NCBI RefSeq assembly: GCF_000384815.1
Contig: NZ_ARQF01000020.1
Span: forward strand, 434,001-498,000
Length of the DNA: 64,000 bases
Origin: Halodesulfovibrio aestuarii DSM 17919 = ATCC 29578
Lineage (GTDB): Bacteria > Desulfobacterota > Desulfovibrionia > Desulfovibrionales > Desulfovibrionaceae
Reading direction: 5' to 3'
This document shows, in pieces, positions 13,282-21,965 of this stretch. Every line of letters begins with the position of its first letter. Position 1 is the first letter of the stretch. The position numbers and the translations under genes were made by a program. The notes below the pieces were generated by a model. It worked only from the letters and a program-made list of their open reading frames with translations, searched no databases and was not told where the DNA came from.

Positions 13282-14475
13282 ATGCAGCATATTGAAATCA
13301 CCCGTACGGTCACAATACCGGACCAACATAAGATAGAACGGTACCGCTCTGCGCCACAAAACGGTCCACGCATTCTCTTTTTTAGTGGCGGGACAGCATT
13401 ACGAGAAGTTTCACGTGATATAATACAATACACACATAACTCGGTTCATCTCATTACCCCCTTTGACTCCGGCGGAAGTTCAGCTGTTCTTCGCAACGAA
13501 TTTTTCATGCCAGCGGTTGGTGATATCCGGAACCGACTGATGTCTCTTGCTGATATGTCTGTCCTTGGTAATCCCGAAATTTATGCTTTTTTTACATACC
13601 GGTTAGATAAAAACGCCTCACAAACGGAATTACGTAAAGAGCTTGAACAACTTGCCACCGGCCATCACCCGCTCATTAATGCAGTGCCGTCTCCAATGCG
13701 AAAGTTTATTCAATCAAGCATGATTTCAATACAAAAAAGTATTTCCGATTCATTTGATCTTCGCGGTGCAAATCTTGGTAACCTTGTTCTTGCGGCAGAA
13801 TACATTAATCATGATAGACAGTTTTCCCCTGTCATATACCTGTTTTCCAAACTGGCAGAAGTACGCGGGATAGTACGGCCTATTGCAAATGTTACTGCAG
13901 ATCTTGCTGTCTCATTAGAAGACGGTAAAACAATTGTGGGGCAGCACCTCATTACAGGAAAAGAAACCGCCCCTCTTACGAGTAAAATAAAAGACATTTG
14001 GCTTGTAAAATCACAACAGGACCCTTTACCTATTTCAGTGTCCATTACCAAAAGTACATGCAACCTCATCAACAGAGCAGAACTTATCTGCTATCCGATG
14101 GGTAGTTTTTACTCCAGTCTTCTTGCTAACTTGCTGCCGCAAGGTGTCGGAACTAGTATTGCAAAAACAAAATGCCCTAAAGTATTTATTCCCAATACAG
14201 GAACAGACGTTGAACTTTTCGGTCACACCCTCTCTGAACAAATCGAACTCCTTCTTTTTCATTTAAAAAAAGACTCTCCCGCGGATATTTCCACAAACGA
14301 CATACTTAATCTCATCGTGCTTGATTCCGATACTACCCAGTATAATGGCTCACTCAACAATGATATGCTGTCACGCGAAGGCATTACTGTGGTATCCTGC
14401 GATCTGATCACAAAACAAAGCTCACCATACATTGATGCCGCAGTGCTGAATCGCATTCTCTTATCTCTATGCTAG
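13282..14475 (+). CDS. CofD-like protein of the GAK system
   Basis: A 397-residue protein with the CofD/YvcK-type nucleotide-binding start RILFFSGGTALREVS (about residues 30-44) followed by TPFDSGGSSAVLR, where phosphoenolpyruvyl- or lactyl-transferases of the CofD fold bind their substrate. True CofD helps make coenzyme F420, but nothing else here suggests F420 synthesis. The neighbours (XXXCH protein upstream, amphi-Trp protein 24 bases downstream) mark it as the CofD-related member of the GAK cluster, whose reaction is not known. The ribosome binding site is weak (ACGAG before ATG). 266 bases separate it from the XXXCH gene, with no gene between them. Confidence 0.75.
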   Translation: MQHIEITRTVTIPDQHKIERYRSAPQNGPRILFFSGGTALREVSRDIIQYTHNSVHLITPFDSGGSSAVLRNEFFMPAVGDIRNRLMSLADMSVLGNPEIYAFFTYRLDKNASQTELRKELEQLATGHHPLINAVPSPMRKFIQSSMISIQKSISDSFDLRGANLGNLVLAAEYINHDRQFSPVIYLFSKLAEVRGIVRPIANVTADLAVSLEDGKTIVGQHLITGKETAPLTSKIKDIWLVKSQQDPLPISVSITKSTCNLINRAELICYPMGSFYSSLLANLLPQGVGTSIAKTKCPKVFIPNTGTDVELFGHTLSEQIELLLFHLKKDSPADISTNDILNLIVLDSDTTQYNGSLNNDMLSREGITVVSCDLITKQSSPYIDAAVLNRILLSLC

Positions 14476-14499
14476 CACTGCCAGCATGAGGAGAGACAC

Positions 14500-15099
14500 A
14501 TGGAAAAAAAGAAAATTCACATTTCGGGAAAGGTGCCAAGTAACCTTGCTATGTCACATGTTGAATGCTTTTTAGAAGGCTTACGCAACGGGAACGTAAT
14601 TGTAGAACAAGATGAAGAAAAAATTATTCTACAACCGCATGCAGAAATCGAAATGAATATCGAGGCGAGCGTCAAGCACGACAAGCAGCGGCTAGTTATT
14701 ACATTAGAATGGGATACCCCTGAAATCGAAACCGAGTACGATGAAGAATCATTGCACGAACACCCGCACTGGCACATGCATTCTCCAAGGCACTATGATG
14801 AGATGCACCACATGCATCAACATGGGCAACACGCAGTACATTATCCTCCTACCCGCCATGATGAACATAATTTCCATTCCCACTACCATTGCCATGGAAA
14901 GGGCGAATATCAACTTTGCCACACCCATGATCATGCAGCAGATCACCACCATTATCATTATGAGCAAGGGAGCCACGTGCACGGATACAGAGGGTGTTGT
15001 GAAGAGACACCCCATGTTCCGCACCCTGGGTGCTGCGCTGCACACAACTACGGCGTAGACTTTAAGAGTAAGCGAGGAGAACACGGAAAAAAGTGGTAG
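14500..15099 (+). CDS. Amphi-Trp domain protein with long His-rich tail
   Basis: 199 residues. Residues 1-75 match the amphi-Trp domain of the GAK neighbourhood (KIHISGKVPSNLAMSHVECF, then IEASVKHDKQRLVITLEW). From about residue 83 the protein turns into a tail with about 31 histidines plus Cys pairs (CC, CCAAH), suggesting binding of nickel, zinc or copper; this is an inference from composition. GAGGAGA precedes the ATG at 14500. It closely follows the CofD-like gene. The last codons read GGA AAA AAG TGG TAG and contain an A-AAA-AAG heptamer, so part of the product may be extended by a -1 frameshift into the next frame, which is also His-rich. Confidence 0.7.
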   Translation: MEKKKIHISGKVPSNLAMSHVECFLEGLRNGNVIVEQDEEKIILQPHAEIEMNIEASVKHDKQRLVITLEWDTPEIETEYDEESLHEHPHWHMHSPRHYDEMHHMHQHGQHAVHYPPTRHDEHNFHSHYHCHGKGEYQLCHTHDHAADHHHYHYEQGSHVHGYRGCCEETPHVPHPGCCAAHNYGVDFKSKRGEHGKKW

Positions 15100-15113
15100 C
15101 CGGTCAACCCGGC
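15075..15113 (+). promoter_or_regulatory. Candidate programmed -1 frameshift site
   Basis: Three elements of the dnaX type occur in order. An internal Shine-Dalgarno-like AGGAG lies at 15075-15079. The slippery heptamer A-AAA-AAG lies at 15087-15093, in the correct phase with the zero frame (GGA AAA AAG). Five bases later there is a GC-only stem, GCCGG at 15099-15103 with CCGGC at 15109-15113. The zero frame stops at TAG 15097-15099. Slipping back one base would read on from GTG 15093 for 82 more codons. Confidence 0.5.
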
Positions 15114-15341
15114 ACTCCTGTCCGTCCATCCGGCGTAATTCATGGTGATAATTATACCGTTTGGCATGCAAAACACGAAGCATTCTTCGACCATAAGCAT
15201 CCACAGCACTTTACAACGCATAAGATGTTTCATGGCACCCAGACTCACCATAAACCGCATGGCAAAGGTGAAAATTACCACCACAAAAGCCATACGGCGG
15301 TGCCTCCACGGCAACGACATCAGCCTGACAAAGAGAAATAA
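15093..15341 (+). CDS. His-rich reading frame, frameshift extension or small protein
   Basis: An 82-codon frame, -1 relative to the preceding gene and overlapping its end by 7 bases. It has about 15 histidines (for example HKHPQHFTTHKMFH and HHKPHGKGENYHH), so it continues the same unusual composition, which argues that it is translated. Two routes are possible: a -1 frameshift at the A-AAA-AAG heptamer, giving a fusion of about 280 residues, or coupled initiation at GTG 15093, which overlaps the TAG stop, with AGGAG 13 bases upstream. A sequencing or true indel error joining two halves of one gene is the third option. Its stop abuts a terminator. Confidence 0.5.
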   Translation: MVAGQPGTPVRPSGVIHGDNYTVWHAKHEAFFDHKHPQHFTTHKMFHGTQTHHKPHGKGENYHHKSHTAVPPRQRHQPDKEK

Positions 15342-15380
15342 AAAAAGCTCCCTCTACTTTGCAGAGGGAGCTTTTTTTTA
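15341..15380 (+). terminator. Terminator of the GAK/His-rich cluster
   Basis: GCTCCCTCT pairs with AGAGGGAGC, with a run of A before and eight T after, so it could work in both directions. It begins at the stop of the His-rich frame and faces the permease gene on the other strand. Confidence 0.88.
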
Positions 15381-15430
15381 TTGTCTAGTTAACAAGCCTA
15401 GCTCCTAGTCGTGCCTGCTTGTTGCATGTA

Positions 15431-16576
15431 CTAAAGATAGCTTGCTGTTACAATTACAAGCCCGCAAACAAAGCTCAACGCGATAGCAGGTTTTCCGCCG
15501 AAGACACGATATTCTTGATTCTGTCCTGCTGAACGCATTTTCCAAGCCATCACGCATGGAATAAAAATCGCGATGATCGTGAATACAGCACCAGCATGGG
15601 CGAGGGCTGCGATAAAACCATTCGGAGCTAGTAACGAAGCCGCAAGCGGTGGTAAAAATACCATAGCTGTGGTTCCGGCACGGCTTTTTTTGTCATCCTT
15701 ACGGCGAAATGTTTCTGCCACAAGATCAAACAACGCAAACGAAACTCCGATAAAAGAGGTGATCAGCGCAAAGGCAGCAAACAAAGAAAGAATGGTAGAG
15801 ATCAAAGTGGAACCACCACTCATCTGGTTAATCAGATGATCCACATTAGCCATAGCTCCAAGCTGGTCAGGAGTTGCGCTCCCCAAAGCAAGGGTTAGCC
15901 ATATAAAGTAACAAATAAACGGAATTGTACTGCCGATTATAAAGATACGGACAAGCGTCTTCCTGTCATCGCCGATGTAGTTAACGATACTAGGAATACA
16001 TGGATGATAACCGAAGGATGTAAACAATACAGGCAATGACATTATCAATATCTTTGCCTTAGGTTGCCCCAAAGCAAGGTTGTCCATGGTCAACTGTCCG
16101 CCAAGAGTGGCGAAGCATACAACCATCGCCACAAGCATGCCGATAAACAGATATTTATTTGCTGTTACAACAAAGTCGGTTCCGGAAAAAAGCAATACAG
16201 CACTTATGCATGCAAATATTATAGTAGCAATGCGGGGATCCAAACCGATTGTGTTGGCAATAACGCCCCCCATACCGGTAAGATATGCAACAAGCAAACA
16301 GTAGAACAAAAAGAAAACGCTGCCTGTTCCCAACAGCTGACCGGGACGCCCGAGAATTTTGCGGGTCATGTAGTTTAAGTTTACGCCCTTGCCAAACTCA
16401 AGATTGATTTCCAGCAAAAGCAGCGCAACATAAATTGCCACAAGCCACATAAACAACAAAACCAGCGAGCCTGTTGCAAAACCCAGACTTCCGATAGCCA
16501 TTGGAAGTCCAAGCATTCCTGCCCCGATAGCAGTACCAGCAACAATACTTATTGCACCTAAGTTCTTTGAAAGCAT
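15431..16576 (-). CDS. Aromatic amino acid permease (HAAAP family, Mtr/TyrP/TnaB-like)
   Basis: A 381-residue inner-membrane transporter with about 11 hydrophobic segments. The N-terminal GAISIVAGTAIGAGMLGLPMA is the family signature of hydroxy/aromatic amino acid permeases, which import tryptophan or tyrosine with protons. FGYHPCIPSIVNYIGDDRK is the conserved cytoplasmic loop. I choose the ATG at 16576 (MLSKNLGAIS) because GGGAGAGG lies directly upstream; an ATG ten codons earlier lacks this. It converges with the GAK cluster and shares its bidirectional terminator. The exact amino acid cannot be told from sequence. Confidence 0.85.
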   Translation of the reverse strand: MLSKNLGAISIVAGTAIGAGMLGLPMAIGSLGFATGSLVLLFMWLVAIYVALLLLEINLEFGKGVNLNYMTRKILGRPGQLLGTGSVFFLFYCLLVAYLTGMGGVIANTIGLDPRIATIIFACISAVLLFSGTDFVVTANKYLFIGMLVAMVVCFATLGGQLTMDNLALGQPKAKILIMSLPVLFTSFGYHPCIPSIVNYIGDDRKTLVRIFIIGSTIPFICYFIWLTLALGSATPDQLGAMANVDHLINQMSGGSTLISTILSLFAAFALITSFIGVSFALFDLVAETFRRKDDKKSRAGTTAMVFLPPLAASLLAPNGFIAALAHAGAVFTIIAIFIPCVMAWKMRSAGQNQEYRVFGGKPAIALSFVCGLVIVTASYL

Positions 16577-17067
16577 ACCTCTCCCTTTTTCGTAGTACAA
16601 CATCACACTCTAACGGCCGCTATAAACAACAAGGCAATACGTATCAACGAAATACCATGATGCTACTTCCTGAGGCTGCAGTCACTCTACGCACTCAACG
16701 TGTATCTTTTAACATTTTTGTATACAGAACTAGCTGTAAAAACAGATTCCTTTTATAACGGAGACAACTCCTACACATGCTGTTCATGTAAATCAAGTGC
16801 ATTTCGCCATAATTGAAGTTCACATTATTGTAACAACACTACTTACTACAGTATTTAACACATCATATTTACAAAACAATACAAGCTATTACAGGCACAA
16901 CTAATAGTTGCAGTATTTACATCAAAAAATGAGATCACACTACAACATGCCTATTTTACTTTTCTTTTTTTATTCACCTTTTTATATGAAAAAATCTACT
17001 TCTCTGAGTTGTAGAGAAGTAGATTCAGTCATGTAGTTGTTCAGTAACCTTCTAAAATAGGTGGGAG
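16577..17067. other. Intergenic stretch, AT-rich
   Basis: No gene is recognised between the permease start and 17068. It contains the upstream region of the permease and one strong hairpin at 16993-17025, listed separately. Confidence 0.6.
16989..17025 (-). terminator. Minus-strand terminator in a gene-poor gap
   Basis: AATCTACTTCTCT at 16993-17005 pairs perfectly (13 bp) with 17013-17025 across a 7-base loop. On the minus strand the stem is followed by six T residues (complement of 16989-16994), so it is a good terminator for leftward transcription. No minus-strand gene is visible upstream of it, which makes a small RNA possible. Confidence 0.55.
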
Positions 17068-17283
17068 ATGAAAATCTGCTGTAAATCCCCACATAGTCAT
17101 ACGCACCCAACCAATTATGCCATACGTATTGTCAATAACGAATGGGAATTCCATTCCGGTATAACACCGACATGTGTAATGGGTAAAAAAACATGTAGCG
17201 CAAGACGGTACAGAAAAAGAGAACGTTGTAAAAAGTTTGACGTTACAAAGATACTTACTCTTTATAAACTATTTGTGATGTAA
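17068..17283 (+). CDS. Possible small Cys-rich protein
   Basis: A 71-codon frame starting MKICCKSPHSH with several cysteines and a basic middle (KKTCSARRYRKRERCKK). AGGTGG lies about 5 bases before the ATG. I recognise no family, and the region around it is AT-rich and otherwise non-coding, so it may be chance. Confidence 0.25.
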   Translation: MKICCKSPHSHTHPTNYAIRIVNNEWEFHSGITPTCVMGKKTCSARRYRKRERCKKFDVTKILTLYKLFVM

Positions 17284-17582
17284 AAAACACTCTAACAACT
17301 TCAATGTTAAACTCATATTCCTTTCATGTATAAAACAGCAATGCAACATGCTCATTACAAAAATATTTGTTACGCAATCCTTTAGCAATTATCTTTTGTA
17401 CTGTTACAACACATCACAGTTTACACTGCGTACATACTCTTTACTGAATCATGCATAACCATTCTTAAACATATTTCTTATTAAAAATAGAATCATCTAT
17501 TTGTATAGCATTTGCATAATAAAAAGATATGTCAAAATAACTGCAATTATGTAATTATGCTTTGAGATTTTGGGGGGACTCC

Positions 17583-19775
17583 ATGAGAAATATAGTATGC
17601 AACATACCTCTTCTACTGCTTATGCTGCTTTTAGTAGCTGGATGTGACTACAAAATTAAAGAAACAACAAAAGAATATACATCTGAAAACCAAGATATCG
17701 TAGCCGGTGCGGTTGTCGCTGCGCCACTTGATAACGCTACGGTTGAAGCCTTCATTAATAATATATGGATGCCAGTTGGCTTTACTAAAAATGGAAATAT
17801 CCATTTCACAGCCATAGACGAAATTAAAAAATATCCTGTAATGTTACGAGCAAACGCTTACGGAAAAGGTCGCAACACAAAAACAGGCTTACTCTTTAAA
17901 GCAGAACTTCGTGGCATCATGATGTCCCGAGATGACACAGCATACCTTACCCCTGTTACAACGCTTGCTGCACTTTTATTCCAAATAGATGGAAGCACCA
18001 CGGCTGCGGCATACAAAGCAAAAAGACAAGTCACGTCTATTGTCCAAAAGGCACTGGGGTTCTATTCATTTGATCCATTTACAAATCCTCTTGGAGACAA
18101 ATTACTCAAACATGAAGTTCTGCAGCAAGCATTCATGGTGGCCCTTGGCCTTGGGGAAGAGACTGACAACAGTTCTATGCTAAATTTTATTACCACCCTC
18201 GCTACGGTCGCTCAAACCATGCAGAAAGATACCTTCTTAGGTGCAGCTAAAAAAGTTAATCCTAAGTTAAATTCCAGCATCGTTGAGTACATAACAACCC
18301 AGCAGGCTAGGATCGTACAACGAGCCTCTGCTCTACTTTTTGACAAAGACAAGGATCCGTTGGAACAGGAAAAGGAACACATTGAACTCTCCCAAGAAAT
18401 GAACAAGATCATGGGAAACGATATCACTCGTACAGAACTTGCAGAGTGTTTTGTTCTTACCAAACTCACTGATGGATGCGATTCTTTCACACCGCTTTCA
18501 ACTCAAATAGCTTTACCTCAAAAAACTGCTACAACCCCTCTCCATTTCCGGGTTTCTCTGTTAAGTAACAAAAACTCAGTCACAGAACTTACTTCCAATG
18601 GAACTAAGGGTCTTGTTCCAACCTATTCTGGCAGATTCAAAATATCTGCGACGACATCAGCGGGTACACTAAACGAAGGAGCCCCGATCTCGCCTAATAA
18701 TGATCAAAGAGTTACTGCAGGAAACAAAACATATACTAACGGAACCGAATTCAGCTTCTTTCCAAATGTTACAACAGCAGCAATTGATTCAAAACACATC
18801 ATAACATTTACAGCTGCTGACGATTCAAGTGTGGCGACCACCATTACCTTCACCGTCAAAGGTCAAGATGACGTTGTTATCGAATCCGTAACTAGCTCAG
18901 GTACGTCAAAGCTTTTTGCTTTTAATGAAGGCTCCAGCTTCGCTATTCCTATTGGCGCTACTGCCACCATAACTGAAGGACAACTAGCCGCAGACGTCAC
19001 ACCTGCGTTTGGAACTGCTACCCCAGAAGAGGTTTTTGATACTGTTATGGTACAATTCTCAGCCCCTGCTGGTTTTGCATTTCGTGGAGAAAACACGTCC
19101 CGACGAACTGCTATTGTTGCAGTAATTCCCACATCAACGGACAACACATTCACATTTGCCCTGCCGAGCACTATCGACATAGTGGCCACGGCTCCTTCTG
19201 ATGTCGGGAAAAAAATAATCGAAATAGAGGTGCTGGATCAAAAAAACAAAAAAGTGGTCGCGCGCACCAGTAGCACCGTATATTTCGTTCCTCAAAACGC
19301 ACTTGGGGATATTGCAAGTGCAGTCATGACTAAACATCCCTCTTCAGTTATTACATACGATAAAAAGGCTGCCGGTTCAGACGTCCTCCTTGATTCTTTC
19401 ATCAGCTGTGAATTAAAAACATGGTATGATCTTGCAGAAGTACCAAAAGAGGAACAGCCAATATCTCCCATTAATCAGTACCCTTCTATATGGAAACTTC
19501 GCTTTGACAACATCGCGACGGGAAACAACGGCTTCAAAAAAGCTGATGGTTCCTACAGCACAGAACTTGATCTGCAACCGTTTGCTTTTTCACAGGCAGG
19601 AACTCCGATGGAATTCGGTTTATCGGATTTTAGCAATGAAGGCGGCACAGACTGCCGACAAACGATCACCCCATTTTCCACATCAGATATAATCCGTTTA
19701 TATTACGCGTTCTATGAAAACCCGCAAAAAGAGTACCTTACATCAGGCAGCATCATCGTAATGGAGCAACCATAG
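17583..19775 (+). CDS. Large lipoprotein of unknown function
   Basis: 730 residues. A signal peptide ends in the lipobox LVAGC with Cys21 as the likely lipidated residue, so the protein is membrane-anchored. Asp follows the cysteine, which in E. coli would hold it at the inner membrane; whether the rule applies here is not known. The first third contains AYLTPVTTLAALLFQI and a DP..NP stretch often seen in bacterial surface lipoproteins. The rest is Thr/Ser-rich and beta-like, with segments such as HIITFTAADDSSVATTITF resembling Ig-like or cadherin-type repeats. I choose the ATG at 17583, preceded by GGGGGGA, over one 7 codons upstream. It stands alone between 0.3-kb AT-rich gaps. No function can be assigned. 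Confidence 0.75.
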   Translation: MRNIVCNIPLLLLMLLLVAGCDYKIKETTKEYTSENQDIVAGAVVAAPLDNATVEAFINNIWMPVGFTKNGNIHFTAIDEIKKYPVMLRANAYGKGRNTKTGLLFKAELRGIMMSRDDTAYLTPVTTLAALLFQIDGSTTAAAYKAKRQVTSIVQKALGFYSFDPFTNPLGDKLLKHEVLQQAFMVALGLGEETDNSSMLNFITTLATVAQTMQKDTFLGAAKKVNPKLNSSIVEYITTQQARIVQRASALLFDKDKDPLEQEKEHIELSQEMNKIMGNDITRTELAECFVLTKLTDGCDSFTPLSTQIALPQKTATTPLHFRVSLLSNKNSVTELTSNGTKGLVPTYSGRFKISATTSAGTLNEGAPISPNNDQRVTAGNKTYTNGTEFSFFPNVTTAAIDSKHIITFTAADDSSVATTITFTVKGQDDVVIESVTSSGTSKLFAFNEGSSFAIPIGATATITEGQLAADVTPAFGTATPEEVFDTVMVQFSAPAGFAFRGENTSRRTAIVAVIPTSTDNTFTFALPSTIDIVATAPSDVGKKIIEIEVLDQKNKKVVARTSSTVYFVPQNALGDIASAVMTKHPSSVITYDKKAAGSDVLLDSFISCELKTWYDLAEVPKEEQPISPINQYPSIWKLRFDNIATGNNGFKKADGSYSTELDLQPFAFSQAGTPMEFGLSDFSNEGGTDCRQTITPFSTSDIIRLYYAFYENPQKEYLTSGSIIVMEQP

Positions 19776-20045
19776 CAACATGTTACGAACACAACCGGGT
19801 ACTGTACGTAACGCAAGCGTATGATCCTTAAAAGAATACCTAAGAGAATCTACTGTCTAACTACTTTACAATATATAACATAACATTCTATAAAAACTTA
19901 CTTTATAAAAAAGGATGCTCCAACTCTCCTGAAATTCACACCACTCTTTGGTGTTAAACTGCAAAGTTGCCTCTCCCCCTTTTCCTTTTTTCTAGCTTGT
20001 CCTACAGTCGATCTATGTTCTTTCATCAAGACTGGAGTTAGTGCT

Positions 20046-21965
20046 GTGTCAGACCAACCGACAATCACAAACAGAGTCACTTTGCTGTTGCTTTTTATGT
20101 TCTTTTTCTCTGCGAGTATCGGCATCACGTATATCTACTACATGAATAAGGTGAAGCAGGACGCAATAGAAGAATCCCAATCAGCCATGCTTACAGGTTA
20201 CAAGCGAAGCATTGCTTACTCCATCCACACCATTTCAGACTTGTTGAGCAACCAACTCAAAAATATCCCCAAAGAACAACAACAGATTCAAATTCAAAAT
20301 GCCGTTAAGGACCTACGCTACGACTCTGACGGATATTATTTTGTGTACAACACAAAAGGCATTAACATCGCGCATCCGCTTCATCCTGAATTCGTCAATA
20401 CTCATCGCCTCACCCACGAAGACCAAAACGGTCACAAATATATTGCTGATCTTGCAAAGGCTGCACAAAACGGAGGTGGATACACAACATATTGGTTCTC
20501 CAAACCAAAAGAAGACATCCCACTTCCAAAACTTGCCTACGCACAGATGATTCCCGGAACTGACTTCTGGATAGCCACAGGTGTTTACATTGACACTATT
20601 GATGCCGAACAGAACTCACTTGCCAGAAAGCTGGAAACGCACGTTCAGAAGGCGATTATAATCGTGTCCGTGGGTACCACCTTTGTACTTTTCTTCTTAG
20701 TTGTCCCCGCTAGTTTCTACATGATCAACACTATCGTGCAGCCATGGAAACAAATGGAACGCGAACTGCGCCATGCACAGAAGATGGAAGCTATCGGCAT
20801 TTTTGCTGGTGGAATTGCGCATGACTTCAATAACATTTTGGGGGCAATAATATCGTGCAGTGAACTGGCGTTGATAGATCTTAAAAAAAATATATCGGCG
20901 GATGAAGATTTACGAAGAATTCTCCAAGCGGCAAATCGAGGCAAGGCACTGGTGCGTAAAATAAAAGCTTTCAGCACCCGAAACAGTACGCACGTACAAC
21001 TTATGCGACCTTCTATTGTTCTGCAGGAATGCATGCGCCTGCTTGAGTCTTTTATCCCTGCTACCATTGATGTTTCAGTCCGCAACAAATGCGACTCCGC
21101 TCTTATTTATGCCGATCCTGACCAATATCTTCAGATACTTATGAACCTGTGCACCAACGCTGTTCAAGCTATGGACGGAACAAAGGGGAGCCTGCTTATT
21201 GAATTGTCTGTACGTGAAATAAGTCTGCCTGAAGCCAAAGAAATGAAAATCGCAGCATGCCATTATGTGGCTCTGACCGTACGCGACACAGGCACGGGCA
21301 TTCCTCTGCACTTACTCAATCAAATCTTTGATCCCTTCTACACAACGCGAAAAAAAGCTGGAGGAACAGGACTTGGGCTTTCTGTAATCTCCTCTATTAT
21401 AAAACAAAACAAGGGACATATCAGCGTTGACACCACCCCGGGGGTGGGCACGGCCTTCACAGTGCTCCTGCCGTATGCAGGAATTTCTGAAGAGGAAATT
21501 CCGCACCAACTCAACACTATTCCGGTTCAGGGCGGAACAGAATCTATCCTCTTTGTGGATGATGACAAAGACCTTGCCTACCCTGTGGAAAAACTATTTT
21601 CCCATTACGGCTACAATGTATCGCTTTACACCAATAGTCGGGACGCACTGAACGCTTTTAAAGCAGCCCCTGAAAATTTTGACCTACTGTTAACAGATCA
21701 GATGATGCCGCATTTAACTGGAACAGAACTCATAAAAGAAATTCATTCAGTTAAGCCGGACATGCCGACAATTCTATATAGTGGATTAGAAGGAAGCGAT
21801 CTATGCGCTGAAACGCCCTCAGAATGGGAAGACCTCGGTGTAACCAGATTCTTCTCAAAACCGTTTGAGCCAGCACTACTATGCGAAGCAGTACGACAGC
21901 TGCTCAACGAATCCTGCTCAACAGATAAGGAACCTCATGAATACTCCAGCAATACTCATAATTGA
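20046..21965 (+). CDS. Cache-domain hybrid sensor histidine kinase (DctB-like)
   Basis: 639 residues. Membrane segments at about 11-33 and 203-228 flank a periplasmic Cache domain (DGYYFVYNTKGINIAHP, then GTDFWIATGVYIDTID), the type that binds small carboxylates. The cytoplasmic part has a phospho-acceptor His259 in GGIAHDFNNILGAI, an ATPase domain with DTGTGIP and GGTGLGLS, and a C-terminal receiver domain (ILFVDDDKD, then LLLTDQMMPHLTG). The GTG start at 20046 has GGAG about 10 bases upstream. It overlaps the sigma-54 regulator gene by 29 bases. The fumarate/malate genes downstream suggest that it senses C4-dicarboxylates, which is an inference. Confidence 0.88.
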   Translation: MSDQPTITNRVTLLLLFMFFFSASIGITYIYYMNKVKQDAIEESQSAMLTGYKRSIAYSIHTISDLLSNQLKNIPKEQQQIQIQNAVKDLRYDSDGYYFVYNTKGINIAHPLHPEFVNTHRLTHEDQNGHKYIADLAKAAQNGGGYTTYWFSKPKEDIPLPKLAYAQMIPGTDFWIATGVYIDTIDAEQNSLARKLETHVQKAIIIVSVGTTFVLFFLVVPASFYMINTIVQPWKQMERELRHAQKMEAIGIFAGGIAHDFNNILGAIISCSELALIDLKKNISADEDLRRILQAANRGKALVRKIKAFSTRNSTHVQLMRPSIVLQECMRLLESFIPATIDVSVRNKCDSALIYADPDQYLQILMNLCTNAVQAMDGTKGSLLIELSVREISLPEAKEMKIAACHYVALTVRDTGTGIPLHLLNQIFDPFYTTRKKAGGTGLGLSVISSIIKQNKGHISVDTTPGVGTAFTVLLPYAGISEEEIPHQLNTIPVQGGTESILFVDDDKDLAYPVEKLFSHYGYNVSLYTNSRDALNAFKAAPENFDLLLTDQMMPHLTGTELIKEIHSVKPDMPTILYSGLEGSDLCAETPSEWEDLGVTRFFSKPFEPALLCEAVRQLLNESCSTDKEPHEYSSNTHN

